Below are positions 36,419-44,900 of a DNA stretch of 64,000 bases, piece after piece; positions within the stretch are counted from its first letter, which is position 1; each line of letters starts with the position of its first letter. The notes beneath the pieces were generated by a model. The model had not been told where the DNA came from and made no database searches. It saw only the letters and a list, made by a program, of their open reading frames with translations. The DNA is from Aliiroseovarius sp. Z3 (GTDB taxonomy: Bacteria; Pseudomonadota; Alphaproteobacteria; Rhodobacterales; Rhodobacteraceae), in NCBI RefSeq assembly GCF_029105185.1, contig NZ_JAFMZK010000002.1, positions 124,001 to 188,000 on the forward strand, written 5' to 3'. The translations under genes and the position numbers were made by a program.

Positions 36419-36448
36419 TGTTTACGCACCATCTTCGGATCTGGATCA
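36419..36448 (-). promoter_or_regulatory. RpoE-type promoter for the DUF1365-SDR arm
   Basis: On the minus strand, TGATCC (36448-36443), 18 nt, then TAAACA (36424-36419). This fits the Rhodobacter RpoE pattern TGATCC-N18-TAA. It is followed within about 7 nt by the DUF1365 ATG. Confidence 0.78.
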
Positions 36449-36497
36449 CGTTTTTCGCTCGGGCAGCGCAAAAACACGCACTTTCTTCTGATCTGAC

Positions 36498-36527
36498 TGA
36501 TCCAAGCCGCTCGGCACGCCGTAATCC
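36498..36527 (+). promoter_or_regulatory. RpoE-type promoter for the FAD/Cfa/MFS arm
   Basis: TGATCC (36498-36503), 18 nt, then TAATCC (36522-36527). Same pattern as the divergent promoter 50 bp away. Predicted start near 36534, leaving a short leader with GAGG before the ATG at 36558. Confidence 0.78.
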
Positions 36528-36557
36528 ATTCATGTGACTTGGAAAAAAGAGGCGTCA

Positions 36558-37889
36558 ATGCTTGATCAACAGCTCGGCCCGCGTAGGAAGATTGCGATTG
36601 TTGGCGGTGGGATATCTGGCCTGTCGGCTGCTTATTACCTGTCGCCAAACCACGATGTCACGATTTACGAGGCTGCGCCGCGCTTGGGCGGGCACGCCCG
36701 CACCGTCATGGCGGGCAAGAACGGTGATCAGCCGGTCGATACCGGTTTCATCGTGTTCAACTATGTCACCTATCCTTACCTAACGCGCCTGTTTCGCGAG
36801 TTGAACGTGCCGGTGATGAAAAGCGAGATGAGTTTTGGGGCAAGCATAGATGATGGCTGGCTTGAATACGGGTTGAACAACCTGAAATGCATCACCGCCC
36901 AGAAACGAAATCTGCTGCGTCCGCAATTCTATAAAATGATCGCGGACATCCTGCGTTTCGGAAAACGTGCCGAGGCCGCGGCGCAGGATGACGAAAAGAC
37001 GATCGCCGAGCTGGTGGACGAGCTGGGTCTTGGGCAGTGGTTTCGGAACAATTATCTGATGCCGATGTGCGGCGCGATCTGGTCGACGCCTCTGACCGAG
37101 GTCGATCAGTTTCCCGCTAAGTCTCTTGTGCAATTTTTCCGCAACCACGCCCTTTTGGCGGGGCTGGGCGAACATCAGTGGTGGACCGTCAAAGGCGGCA
37201 GCGTCGAATATGTGACCCGGCTTGAGGCTGTTTTGCGGACGCGTGGTGTCGACATTCGTTTGGGTGCCCCGGTCATGCGCATCGCGCGGATGCCCTATGG
37301 CGTTACCGTCCAATCCGCCGGGGGCGAGGACAAGGGCTATGATGACATCATCCTTGCCTGCCATTCTGACCAAGCCCTTGCTATGTTGGGTGACGGAGCC
37401 ACGGAGCCTGAGGCAAGTGCGCTGGACCGCATCCGTTATCAACCCAACAAAGCTGTGCTGCATTGCGATGCCAGCCAGATGCCGAAACGCCGTGCGGCGT
37501 GGTCCAGCTGGGCCTATCGCTCGCAAGATGGGGCGATTGGCGTCACCTACTGGATGAACAAGCTACAGAACATTCCCGAAGATGATCCGCTTTTCGTGAC
37601 GCTGAATCCCTCGACCCCAATCGCGGCGGACAAGATCTATGACGAGGTGACGTTCGCACACCCGGTTTTTGACAAGGCGGCCTTGCGAGCGCAGCAAGAG
37701 CTGCGTGCCATGCAAGGCCTGAACCGGACATGGTTTGCTGGCGCGTATCACCGCCACGGGTTCCACGAGGACGGCATCGCCAGCGCGATGCGGATCGTAC
37801 GGATGATCAACCAAGACCAACCAGCGAAAGGATCGGATATTGCGTTTGACGAACAAAGCCCTGAAGTCGGAATTCCTGTCCACCTGTGA
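36558..37889 (+). CDS. FAD-dependent oxidoreductase (amine-oxidase/desaturase-like)
   Basis: A 443-residue flavoprotein starting with the FAD fold KIAIVGGGISGLSAAYYLS, then GGHARTV and PVDTGFIVFN. The C-terminus has the second FAD contact, TWFAGAYHRHGFHEDGIASA. Relatives are annotated as cyclopropane-fatty-acid-associated flavin amine oxidases and occur beside Cfa-type methyltransferases. In R. sphaeroides a member of the RpoE regulon takes part in furan fatty acid synthesis. The likely substrate is therefore an unsaturated or methylated acyl chain in phospholipid, which is inferred. ATG chosen for its GAGG site. The 3' end overlaps the next gene by 50 bp. Confidence 0.88.
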   Translation: MLDQQLGPRRKIAIVGGGISGLSAAYYLSPNHDVTIYEAAPRLGGHARTVMAGKNGDQPVDTGFIVFNYVTYPYLTRLFRELNVPVMKSEMSFGASIDDGWLEYGLNNLKCITAQKRNLLRPQFYKMIADILRFGKRAEAAAQDDEKTIAELVDELGLGQWFRNNYLMPMCGAIWSTPLTEVDQFPAKSLVQFFRNHALLAGLGEHQWWTVKGGSVEYVTRLEAVLRTRGVDIRLGAPVMRIARMPYGVTVQSAGGEDKGYDDIILACHSDQALAMLGDGATEPEASALDRIRYQPNKAVLHCDASQMPKRRAAWSSWAYRSQDGAIGVTYWMNKLQNIPEDDPLFVTLNPSTPIAADKIYDEVTFAHPVFDKAALRAQQELRAMQGLNRTWFAGAYHRHGFHEDGIASAMRIVRMINQDQPAKGSDIAFDEQSPEVGIPVHL

Positions 37890-39003
37890 ACGGTTGCATG
37901 AGGGACAGTTGACCCTGCACACGCCCGAGGGCGACACCTATCATTTCGGCTCTGCTGGCCCGGAAGCGGAAATGAAGATCAATGATTGGGCCGCCGTGTC
38001 GGCCATGGCCGCGCACGGGCAGGTGGGTCTGGGCGAAACTTATGTGCAGGGCATGTGGGACACGCCGTCGATTGAAACGCTGATGTCTGTTGCGATGCGC
38101 AATCGTGACCACCTTGGCAGCTATGATCAGGCAAGTGTATTCAATCGAGCAAAGTTTCGTCTGGTAGATACGATGTTGCGCGCCAATACCCGACGAGGGT
38201 CGCGCAAGAATATCCGGTCGCATTATGATGTCGGCAACGAGTTCTACCAGCTTTGGCTGGATGAGGGCATGACCTATTCCTCGGGTCTGTTTGCTGAAGG
38301 ATGTGATGACCTGAGCGTCGCCCAGACGCGCAAGAATGCGCGGGCTTTGTCCCGGCTTGGATCGGGTCAAAGGGTATTGGAAATCGGCTGCGGTTGGGGT
38401 GGGTTTGCCGAACACGCCACCCAGCAGGGGCGTGACGTCACGGGCGTCACCATTTCGCGCAACCAGCATAGCTATGCCGAATGTCGCCTGGATGGCAGGG
38501 CTGACATTCAATTGCGTGACTACCGTGACATCAATGGCAAGTACGACAATATCGTCTCGATCGAGATGATCGAGGCCGTGGGCGCGCGCTATTGGCCCAG
38601 CTACTTCTCGGTTCTCAAAGACAACCTTGCCGAAGGTGGGCGGGTGCTGTTGCAGACCATCACTGTCAAAGACAGCTTCTTTGAAACCTACAAGGCGTCA
38701 TCTGATTACATCCGGCAATACGTGTTCCCCGGAGGAATGCTGCTTTCAGACCACGTAATTGAAAACCAAGCCCGCCAAGCGGGTTTGCACGTGCAAGACA
38801 GTTTCGCCTTTGGGCAGGACTATGCCCGGACATGTCGCATTTGGGCCGAACGGTTCACAGCGCAGAAGCGCAAGATATCGGAAATGGGCTATGGCGAGGC
38901 TTTCTTCCGCAACTGGCAGTATTATCTTGAGATCTGCGCCGCGTCTTTTGCCATCGGGCACACAAATGTCGTTCAGGTGGAACTGGCCCATGCGCGCGGT
39001 TAA
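37840..39003 (+). CDS. Cyclopropane-fatty-acid synthase family SAM methyltransferase
   Basis: A 387-residue methyltransferase of the Cfa/mycolic acid family, acting on the double bond of membrane acyl chains. It shows HYDVGNEFYQLWLDEGMTYSSGLF (acceptor region), the SAM loop VLEIGCGWGGFAEHA, SIEMIEAVG and QTITVKD. A TTG start with AAAGG upstream, inside the end of the FAD gene, gives the full domain; the next in-frame ATG is about 45 codons in. Both CfaA and the furan fatty acid methylase UfaM belong to this family, and the sequence alone does not tell which this is. Confidence 0.9.
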   Translation: MRLTNKALKSEFLSTCERLHEGQLTLHTPEGDTYHFGSAGPEAEMKINDWAAVSAMAAHGQVGLGETYVQGMWDTPSIETLMSVAMRNRDHLGSYDQASVFNRAKFRLVDTMLRANTRRGSRKNIRSHYDVGNEFYQLWLDEGMTYSSGLFAEGCDDLSVAQTRKNARALSRLGSGQRVLEIGCGWGGFAEHATQQGRDVTGVTISRNQHSYAECRLDGRADIQLRDYRDINGKYDNIVSIEMIEAVGARYWPSYFSVLKDNLAEGGRVLLQTITVKDSFFETYKASSDYIRQYVFPGGMLLSDHVIENQARQAGLHVQDSFAFGQDYARTCRIWAERFTAQKRKISEMGYGEAFFRNWQYYLEICAASFAIGHTNVVQVELAHARG

Positions 39004-39499
39004 AGCCTTCTCAATCGTCGTCTCGCTGTTTGTTGGAGCACCTTCTGCTTCGGCGCAAAGTGGCGTTGCCTCCTCTGTCCTGCCGGGGGCTAAGGTGCGC
39101 GGCGCAGCGACACTGCGGTTTCTTGGCTTGCCGCTCTATCAGGCCCGGCTGTTCACCGTCGGCGGAGGTGCACTGAACTGGAGTCAGGATTTCGGAATCG
39201 AACTGACCTATCTTCGCGATCTTACCCAATATGATCTGGTCGAGGCCACAATGCGCGAGTTCAAACGCACCGGGGGCACACTGCCATTGGAGGCGAAATT
39301 GAACGCCTGTTTTGATGCCGTGGGCAAGGGCGACCGATATCTGGCCATTTCGGATGGGCCGGACAATATCGGGTTCTGGCGCAATGGCGTACGGACCTGC
39401 ACGCTGACCTATCCACAGATCAAGCAACGTTTCATGGGCATTTTTGTGGGCGAGAACACGCGTTCGAAACCATTCACCCGCAAGCTGACGGGGAGCTAG
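38990..39499 (+). CDS. Chalcone-isomerase-like exported protein
   Basis: A 169-residue protein with a signal peptide (KAFSIVVSLFVGAPSASA, cleavage near AQS). It then follows the chalcone-isomerase-like pattern (VRGAATLRFLGLPLYQARLF, then IELTYLRDL). Bacterial members of this fold bind fatty acids or are of unknown function. Its start overlaps the Cfa gene by 14 bp and it is tightly followed by the MFS gene, so it belongs to the same RpoE-type operon. A periplasmic lipid-binding role would fit; this is inference. An upstream in-frame extension lies inside the Cfa gene. Confidence 0.82.
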   Translation: MRAVKAFSIVVSLFVGAPSASAQSGVASSVLPGAKVRGAATLRFLGLPLYQARLFTVGGGALNWSQDFGIELTYLRDLTQYDLVEATMREFKRTGGTLPLEAKLNACFDAVGKGDRYLAISDGPDNIGFWRNGVRTCTLTYPQIKQRFMGIFVGENTRSKPFTRKLTGS

Positions 39500-40726
39500 A
39501 TGGTTTATCCGCGCGTCAGCCTTTATGCCATGATGCTGGCCGCGGCCGGTATTCCGCTTTACATCCATTTGCCGCGGTTTGCCTCGGTCAATCTGGGTGT
39601 CGGGCTGGGCGCGATCGGGGTGATCTTGTTGGCCATTCGGCTCGTGGATCTGGTGCAAGACCCGCTGCTGGGATGGGCAGTCGACCGTTGGCCAAAGGCA
39701 CAGACATTGTTTGCAATGCTGGCCGCAGCCGGCCTGGCCATTGGCTTTCCCATCCTGTTCTCGCTCGAACCGGGTCAGGCTGTCGTGATCAAGATGTCGG
39801 TCGTTCTGGTGCTGCTGTTTTCGGCCTATAGTCTGGGAATGATCCTGTTGTATGGCCGCAGCGCGACACTTGCGAAATCGAGCGGTGCACACGATCTGAT
39901 GACCCTTGCCGGATATCGCGAAGCCGGCATGTTGACTGGCGTTGTCCTTGCTGCCGTAGCTCCTGCCGTGTTCAAGGGGTTGGGCGTCAGCGGGCAGGGT
40001 TATCCCGCCTTTGGATGGTTTCTGTGCGCGATCGCCGTAACTGTCGCATTGGTCAGCCGTCCGATCTGGCGGCGCACCCCTGTTCTGGGTGAAGGGCTGT
40101 CCTATTCCGGTTTGGCAAGCGCCGGGGCGCTGCGCCTTCTGGTGCTGGCATTGGTTAACAGCCTGCCCGTCGCCGTCACCTCCACCCTATTTCTGTTCTT
40201 CGTGGAAGACCGCTTGCAATTGCCTGGCAAGGCTGGCCCTCTGTTGATCCTGTTCTTTGTGTGCGCGGGGCTCAGCGTGCCGCTATGGACACGGCTCAGC
40301 CGTCTGGTGGGCACCAGAATGACGCTGGTCGTTTCCATGCCGTTTGCGATCCTCGGCTTTGTCGGAGCGGCCTTTTTGGCCCCCGGAAACCTTGTCGGCT
40401 TTGCCGTTATCTGCGTGACATCCGGTGCCGCATTGGGGGCGGATATGGTGGTCTTGCCTGCCATGTTTTCGGTCGTGTTGACCAAGGCTGGGCTGAACGC
40501 ATCGGCAGCGTTCGGCATCTGGTCATTTGCGGGCAAGTTGGGACTGGCGCTGGCGGCATTTGTCGTATTGCCGCTGCTTGAACACCAAGGTTTTCAGCCC
40601 GGACAAGTGAACAGCGACGGTGCCCTTGCGACGCTGAACATCGCCTATGCCGTCGTGCCCTGCATCCTGAAACTCTGCGCCTTTGGTCTTGTGCTGGCGC
40701 TTCCAACCGAGGACAGACCCCAATGA
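39500..40726 (+). CDS. MFS transporter, glycoside-pentoside-hexuronide-like
   Basis: A 408-residue transporter with about twelve hydrophobic segments. The N-terminal half has AMMLAAAGIPLYIHLPRFAS and RLVDLVQDPLLGWAVDRW (the MFS helix 2-3 loop), with a second repeat including LWTRLSRLVGTRMTL. In R. sphaeroides a member of this subfamily lies in the RpoE-dependent operon, although its substrate is not known. It starts directly after the chalcone-isomerase-like stop and overlaps DUF3833 by ATGA. Confidence 0.87.
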   Translation: MVYPRVSLYAMMLAAAGIPLYIHLPRFASVNLGVGLGAIGVILLAIRLVDLVQDPLLGWAVDRWPKAQTLFAMLAAAGLAIGFPILFSLEPGQAVVIKMSVVLVLLFSAYSLGMILLYGRSATLAKSSGAHDLMTLAGYREAGMLTGVVLAAVAPAVFKGLGVSGQGYPAFGWFLCAIAVTVALVSRPIWRRTPVLGEGLSYSGLASAGALRLLVLALVNSLPVAVTSTLFLFFVEDRLQLPGKAGPLLILFFVCAGLSVPLWTRLSRLVGTRMTLVVSMPFAILGFVGAAFLAPGNLVGFAVICVTSGAALGADMVVLPAMFSVVLTKAGLNASAAFGIWSFAGKLGLALAAFVVLPLLEHQGFQPGQVNSDGALATLNIAYAVVPCILKLCAFGLVLALPTEDRPQ

Positions 40727-41289
40727 AAATTCTGACCGCGCTTCTGCTTCTGATATTGGCAGCGACATTCGCCAAGACCGTCCTGTTCAGCTTCCGCGCC
40801 CAAAGCGCCGAGAACTATGCCGGAACCGGACCAGCGTTTTCGATGAAAGAGCATCTGTCCGGTACATTTGCGTCCGAAGGGCTGATCTTTGGTCCGACGG
40901 GCAAGATGACCAACAGTTTCGTCGCCCAAATGGAAGGGGAGTGGGAGGGCGACACCGGCACGTTGACCGAGACCTTCACTTACTCCAACGGACGCACCCA
41001 GAACCGCAAATGGTTTCTGAAGTTGGGCGAGGGCAGTACATTCACTGCCACCGCCGACGACATTGTGGGCGAAGGGCAGGGTGTTGTGTCCGGGTCCACC
41101 GTGATGATCCGTTACAAGATCGTTCTGCCACCCGAGGCGGGTGGTCACACGCTCAGCGCCACTGACTGGCTGTATTTGACGGAAGACGGTGTGATCATGA
41201 ACAAGTCCGAGATGCGCAAATACGGGCTAAAGGTTGCCGAGCTGATCGCCACCATGCGCCCGATTGATGGAACGAAACCGTGGCCTTGA
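40723..41289 (+). CDS. DUF3833 family protein
   Basis: A 188-residue protein with an N-terminal hydrophobic segment (ILTALLLLILAATFAKTVLF) that is probably a membrane anchor or uncleaved signal. A beta-rich domain typical of DUF3833 follows (LSGTFASEGLIFGPTGKMTNSF, WEGDTGTLTETFTYSNGRTQNRKW). Function unknown. It is the last gene of the rightward RpoE-type arm. Confidence 0.88.
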   Translation: MKILTALLLLILAATFAKTVLFSFRAQSAENYAGTGPAFSMKEHLSGTFASEGLIFGPTGKMTNSFVAQMEGEWEGDTGTLTETFTYSNGRTQNRKWFLKLGEGSTFTATADDIVGEGQGVVSGSTVMIRYKIVLPPEAGGHTLSATDWLYLTEDGVIMNKSEMRKYGLKVAELIATMRPIDGTKPWP

Positions 41290-41403
41290 ATAGAGAAAGC
41301 AGAAGAACAATCGGAACCGAGTGTGATCCCTGTCGCGACCCATATACCATTGGGCTACTGGGCTGGCGCACCGTGCCCGGACTGCGCACGCCCCAGCATT
41401 CCG

Positions 41404-41862
41404 TCACACCGGAATGGGCGAATGTTTCTTGATGTCGCGCAGCACCACGTTTGTCTGTGCGCTTTCCACCGCCGTCTGTTTGAACAGGAACCCTTCCAGA
41501 AACGCGTTGAAGGCCGCCAGATCGTGGCACAGCACCCGCAGGTGATAATCTGCCTGCCCGGTGGTGGCGAAGCATTCCACCACATCGGGGCGACGGTTCA
41601 CCGCCTGTATGAAATCCTCGACCTTGTCGGGATCGTGGCGGGTCAGTTGCACATGCACGATGGCTTGAAAGCTCAGCCCGGCCTTGGCGGGGTTCAGATA
41701 GGCGCCGTAGCGTTCGATGATCTTCGTATCCTCAAGCGCGCGCACCTTGCGCCAACAGGCCGAAGTCGACATCCCCACCGCATTGGCAAGCTCGGCGTTC
41801 GAGATCGTGCTGTCCCGCTGCAAAAGGTCCAGAATGCGGCGATCCTTGGCGTCTAACTCCAT
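41404..41862 (-). CDS. Lrp/AsnC-family regulator
   Basis: A 152-residue regulator with an N-terminal HTH (LDAKDRRILDLLQRDSTISNAELANAVGMSTSACWRKVRALE) and a C-terminal RAM domain (ATTGQADYHLRVLCHDL). Lrp-type proteins respond to amino acids. Divergent transcription from the indolepyruvate oxidoreductase gene suggests that it controls that gene; the inverted repeats in between would be its operator. The two starts are 128 bp apart. Confidence 0.92.
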   Translation of the reverse strand: MELDAKDRRILDLLQRDSTISNAELANAVGMSTSACWRKVRALEDTKIIERYGAYLNPAKAGLSFQAIVHVQLTRHDPDKVEDFIQAVNRRPDVVECFATTGQADYHLRVLCHDLAAFNAFLEGFLFKQTAVESAQTNVVLRDIKKHSPIPV

Positions 41863-41941
41863 GGTAGATTTTTCCTTTACTTAACCCGATGTGGGTTCAG
41901 TTTACCAAATATCGCATTAGGTGCGGCGTCGAAAGGTATGA

Positions 41942-41972
41942 ATCACCAAGTCAGATGAAATATCTTGGTGAT
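41942..41972. promoter_or_regulatory. 9-bp inverted repeat before the indolepyruvate oxidoreductase gene
   Basis: ATCACCAAG-N13-CTTGGTGAT, perfect arms, ending 18 bp before the start codon. A second small repeat, AACCC-N5-GGGTT, lies at 41883-41897. It could be an Lrp operator or an mRNA hairpin just upstream of the ribosome site. Confidence 0.5.
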
Positions 41973-41990
41973 GAATATGTGGAGCCAGCC

Positions 41991-44900
41991 ATGACACGCC
42001 AAGATCCAGACTTTCCAACCTATCAACTCGCTGATCGCTATGGCCGCGAAACAGGCCGCGTCTTTCTGACCGGCACGCAGGCGCTGGTGCGCATCATGCT
42101 GGATCAGGCGCGGCGCGACCGGGCGACCGGGGTGAACACGGCGGGGTTCATCTCGGGTTATCGCGGGTCGCCTTTGGGTGGCCTGGATCTTGAGCTGTGG
42201 CGCGAGAAGGCGCGCGTGGCTGATCACAACATCACCTTCCTTCCGGCGGTGAATGAAGACCTTGGTGCCACCGCGGTTCTGGGCGCCCAACAAGCCAGTC
42301 TTGATCCCGATTGCGAGGTCGAGGGCGTGTTTTCCATGTGGTATGGCAAAGGGCCGGGGGTGGACCGGTCGGGCGATGCGCTGAAACATGGCAACGCCTA
42401 TGGATCGGCCCCGAAAGGTGGGGTTCTGGTCGTGGCAGGCGACGATCATGGCTGCGTGTCCTCGTCCATGCCGCACCAGTCGGACGTCGCCTTCATGTCT
42501 TGGTTCATGCCCACGCTGAACCCGGCCTCGGTCGCGGAATATCTGGCCTTTGGCGAATACGGCATTGCCCTGTCGCGGTTCAGCGGCACGTGGGTGGGGT
42601 TCAAGGCGATCTCGGAAACGGTGGAATCCGGTCAGTCGGTCGAACTTCTGCCAGATCGTCAGTTCACCTATCCCGAGATCGAGGTGCCGCCCGGCGGGTT
42701 GCATGTGCGGCTGGCCGACCTGCCCAGCCCCGAGATCGAGACACGGATCGGGCACAAACTGGCCGCCGTGCGCGCCTTTGTCGAAGCCAACCCGATTGAC
42801 AGGGCGATCTATGACATTGCCGATGCCACCTTCGGGTTCGTGACCACCGGCAAGGGTCATCTGGATTTGATGGAAGCCTTGCGACTATTGGGGGTGGACG
42901 AGGTCAAATGCCGGGCGCTGGGCATCGACATTTACAAGATCGGAATGGTCTGGCCGCTGGACCGGACAGACGCCCTGGGCTTTGTAAGCGGCAAGACCGA
43001 AGTGCTGGTGGTGGAAGAAAAACGCGGCATCATCGAAAGCCAATTCAAGGAGTATTTCTATGACTGGCCCGGCACGAAGCCCAACCGGATGGTGGGGAAA
43101 TATGACAGTCAGGGCGAGCCGCTGATCCCTTGGACGGGTGAGCTTAGCCCGCTGATGCTGGTCCCCATCGTGGCCACCCGTCTGGACAAGGTCTTTCCGG
43201 GCGAGAACTTCACAGCGCGGGCCAACGCGCTGGTGGCTCAGCCGCCTTGTGTTCTGAAAACTGACGGGGCCACGCGCACGCCCTATTTCTGTTCCGGGTG
43301 CCCACATAATACTTCAACCAAGGTTCCCGAGGGCAGCGTTGCAGCATCGGGCATCGGGTGTCACGTGATGGCCAGCTGGATGGATCGGAACACCACGGGC
43401 TATGCGCAGATGGGGGGCGAGGGTGTGCCGTGGGTTGCCCGATCCCGCTTCAATGGCGGCAAACACATCTTCCAGAATCTGGGCGAGGGCACGTGGTATC
43501 ATTCTGGTTCGTTGGCGATCCGGCAGGCGATCGCAGCGGGGACGAACATCACCTATAAGATCCTCTATAATGATGCCGTGGCCATGACGGGCGGGCAGCC
43601 CGTGGACGGCCCCGTCAGCGTGACCGGGATCGTGCAGACATGCCGCGCCGAAGGGGTCCAGCGGATCGCGCTTGTGTCCGATGATATCGGAAAATTCACA
43701 CGCGGTGACTTTCCAGCCGGTGTAACCTTTCACGACCGGGCCGAGATGGATCAGGTGCAGCGCGAGCTGCGCGACATTCCGGGGGTGACCGTGCTGGTCT
43801 ATGAGCAGACCTGCGCCACGGAAAAGCGCCGCCGCCGCAAGCGCGGCACGATGGAAGACCCGAAAACGGTGCCTTACATCAATCCGCTGGTTTGCGAGGG
43901 GTGTGGCGATTGTTCGGTGGAAAGCAACTGTTTGAGCGTCGAGCCGTTGGAAACCGAGTTTGGGCGTAAACGCAAGATCAACCAATCCAGTTGCAACAAG
44001 GATATGTCCTGTCTGAATGGCTTCTGCCCCAGCTTTGTGACCATCGAAGGGGCGACGCGGCGCAAGCGGGACACGTCCAAACTGGATGTGGCGGCGATGC
44101 TGGAGGATGTGGGGCAACCTGATTTGCCAAGTATCGCCGAGCCATATGATCTGTTGGTCACAGGTGTTGGTGGCACGGGTGTCGTGACCGTAGGCGCCCT
44201 GATCACGATGGCGGCGCATCTTGAGGGCAAAGGCTCCAGCGTTCTGGATTTCACCGGGTTTGCACAGAAATTTGGCACGGTGCTTAGCTATATCCGCCTG
44301 GGCGCGTCGCCAGACAAGGTGCATCAGGTGCGGATTGATACGGGATCTGCGGATGCGGTGATCGGCTGCGACATGGTGGTGTCGTCGTCGCCCAAGGCGT
44401 CGGTGCATTACAGGCCGGGCAGCAAGGTCGTGCTGAACCGGGCCGAGATGCCAACCGGCGATCTGGTTCTGTCGCGTGACGCAAGCTTGCGCATAGATAT
44501 GCGCGAGCGAACGATCCGTGCGGCTGTGGGGGCGGACAACGTGTCCGGTCTTGATGCCAACCGCGCGGCTGAAACCCTGCTGGGCGATGCCGTCTATGCC
44601 AACGTCATCATGCTGGGCTATGCGTGGCAAATGGGTTTGGTGCCGGTGTCCGAGATCGCATTGAAACAGGCGATCCAGTTGAACGGCGTAAAAACACCTG
44701 AAAACGGTCGCGCCTTTGATCTGGGTCGTGTGCTGGCCGCGGCCCCGGATCGCGTCGCCCTGTCCGATCCCAAACCGGACGAAGCAGAGACTCCCAAGGA
44801 GCTGATCGAGAAACGGGCCGAGTTCCTGATTGGATATCAGGATGCGACCTACGCTGACCGCTATCGGACAACACTAGATCAGTTTGCGGCGCGATTGCCC

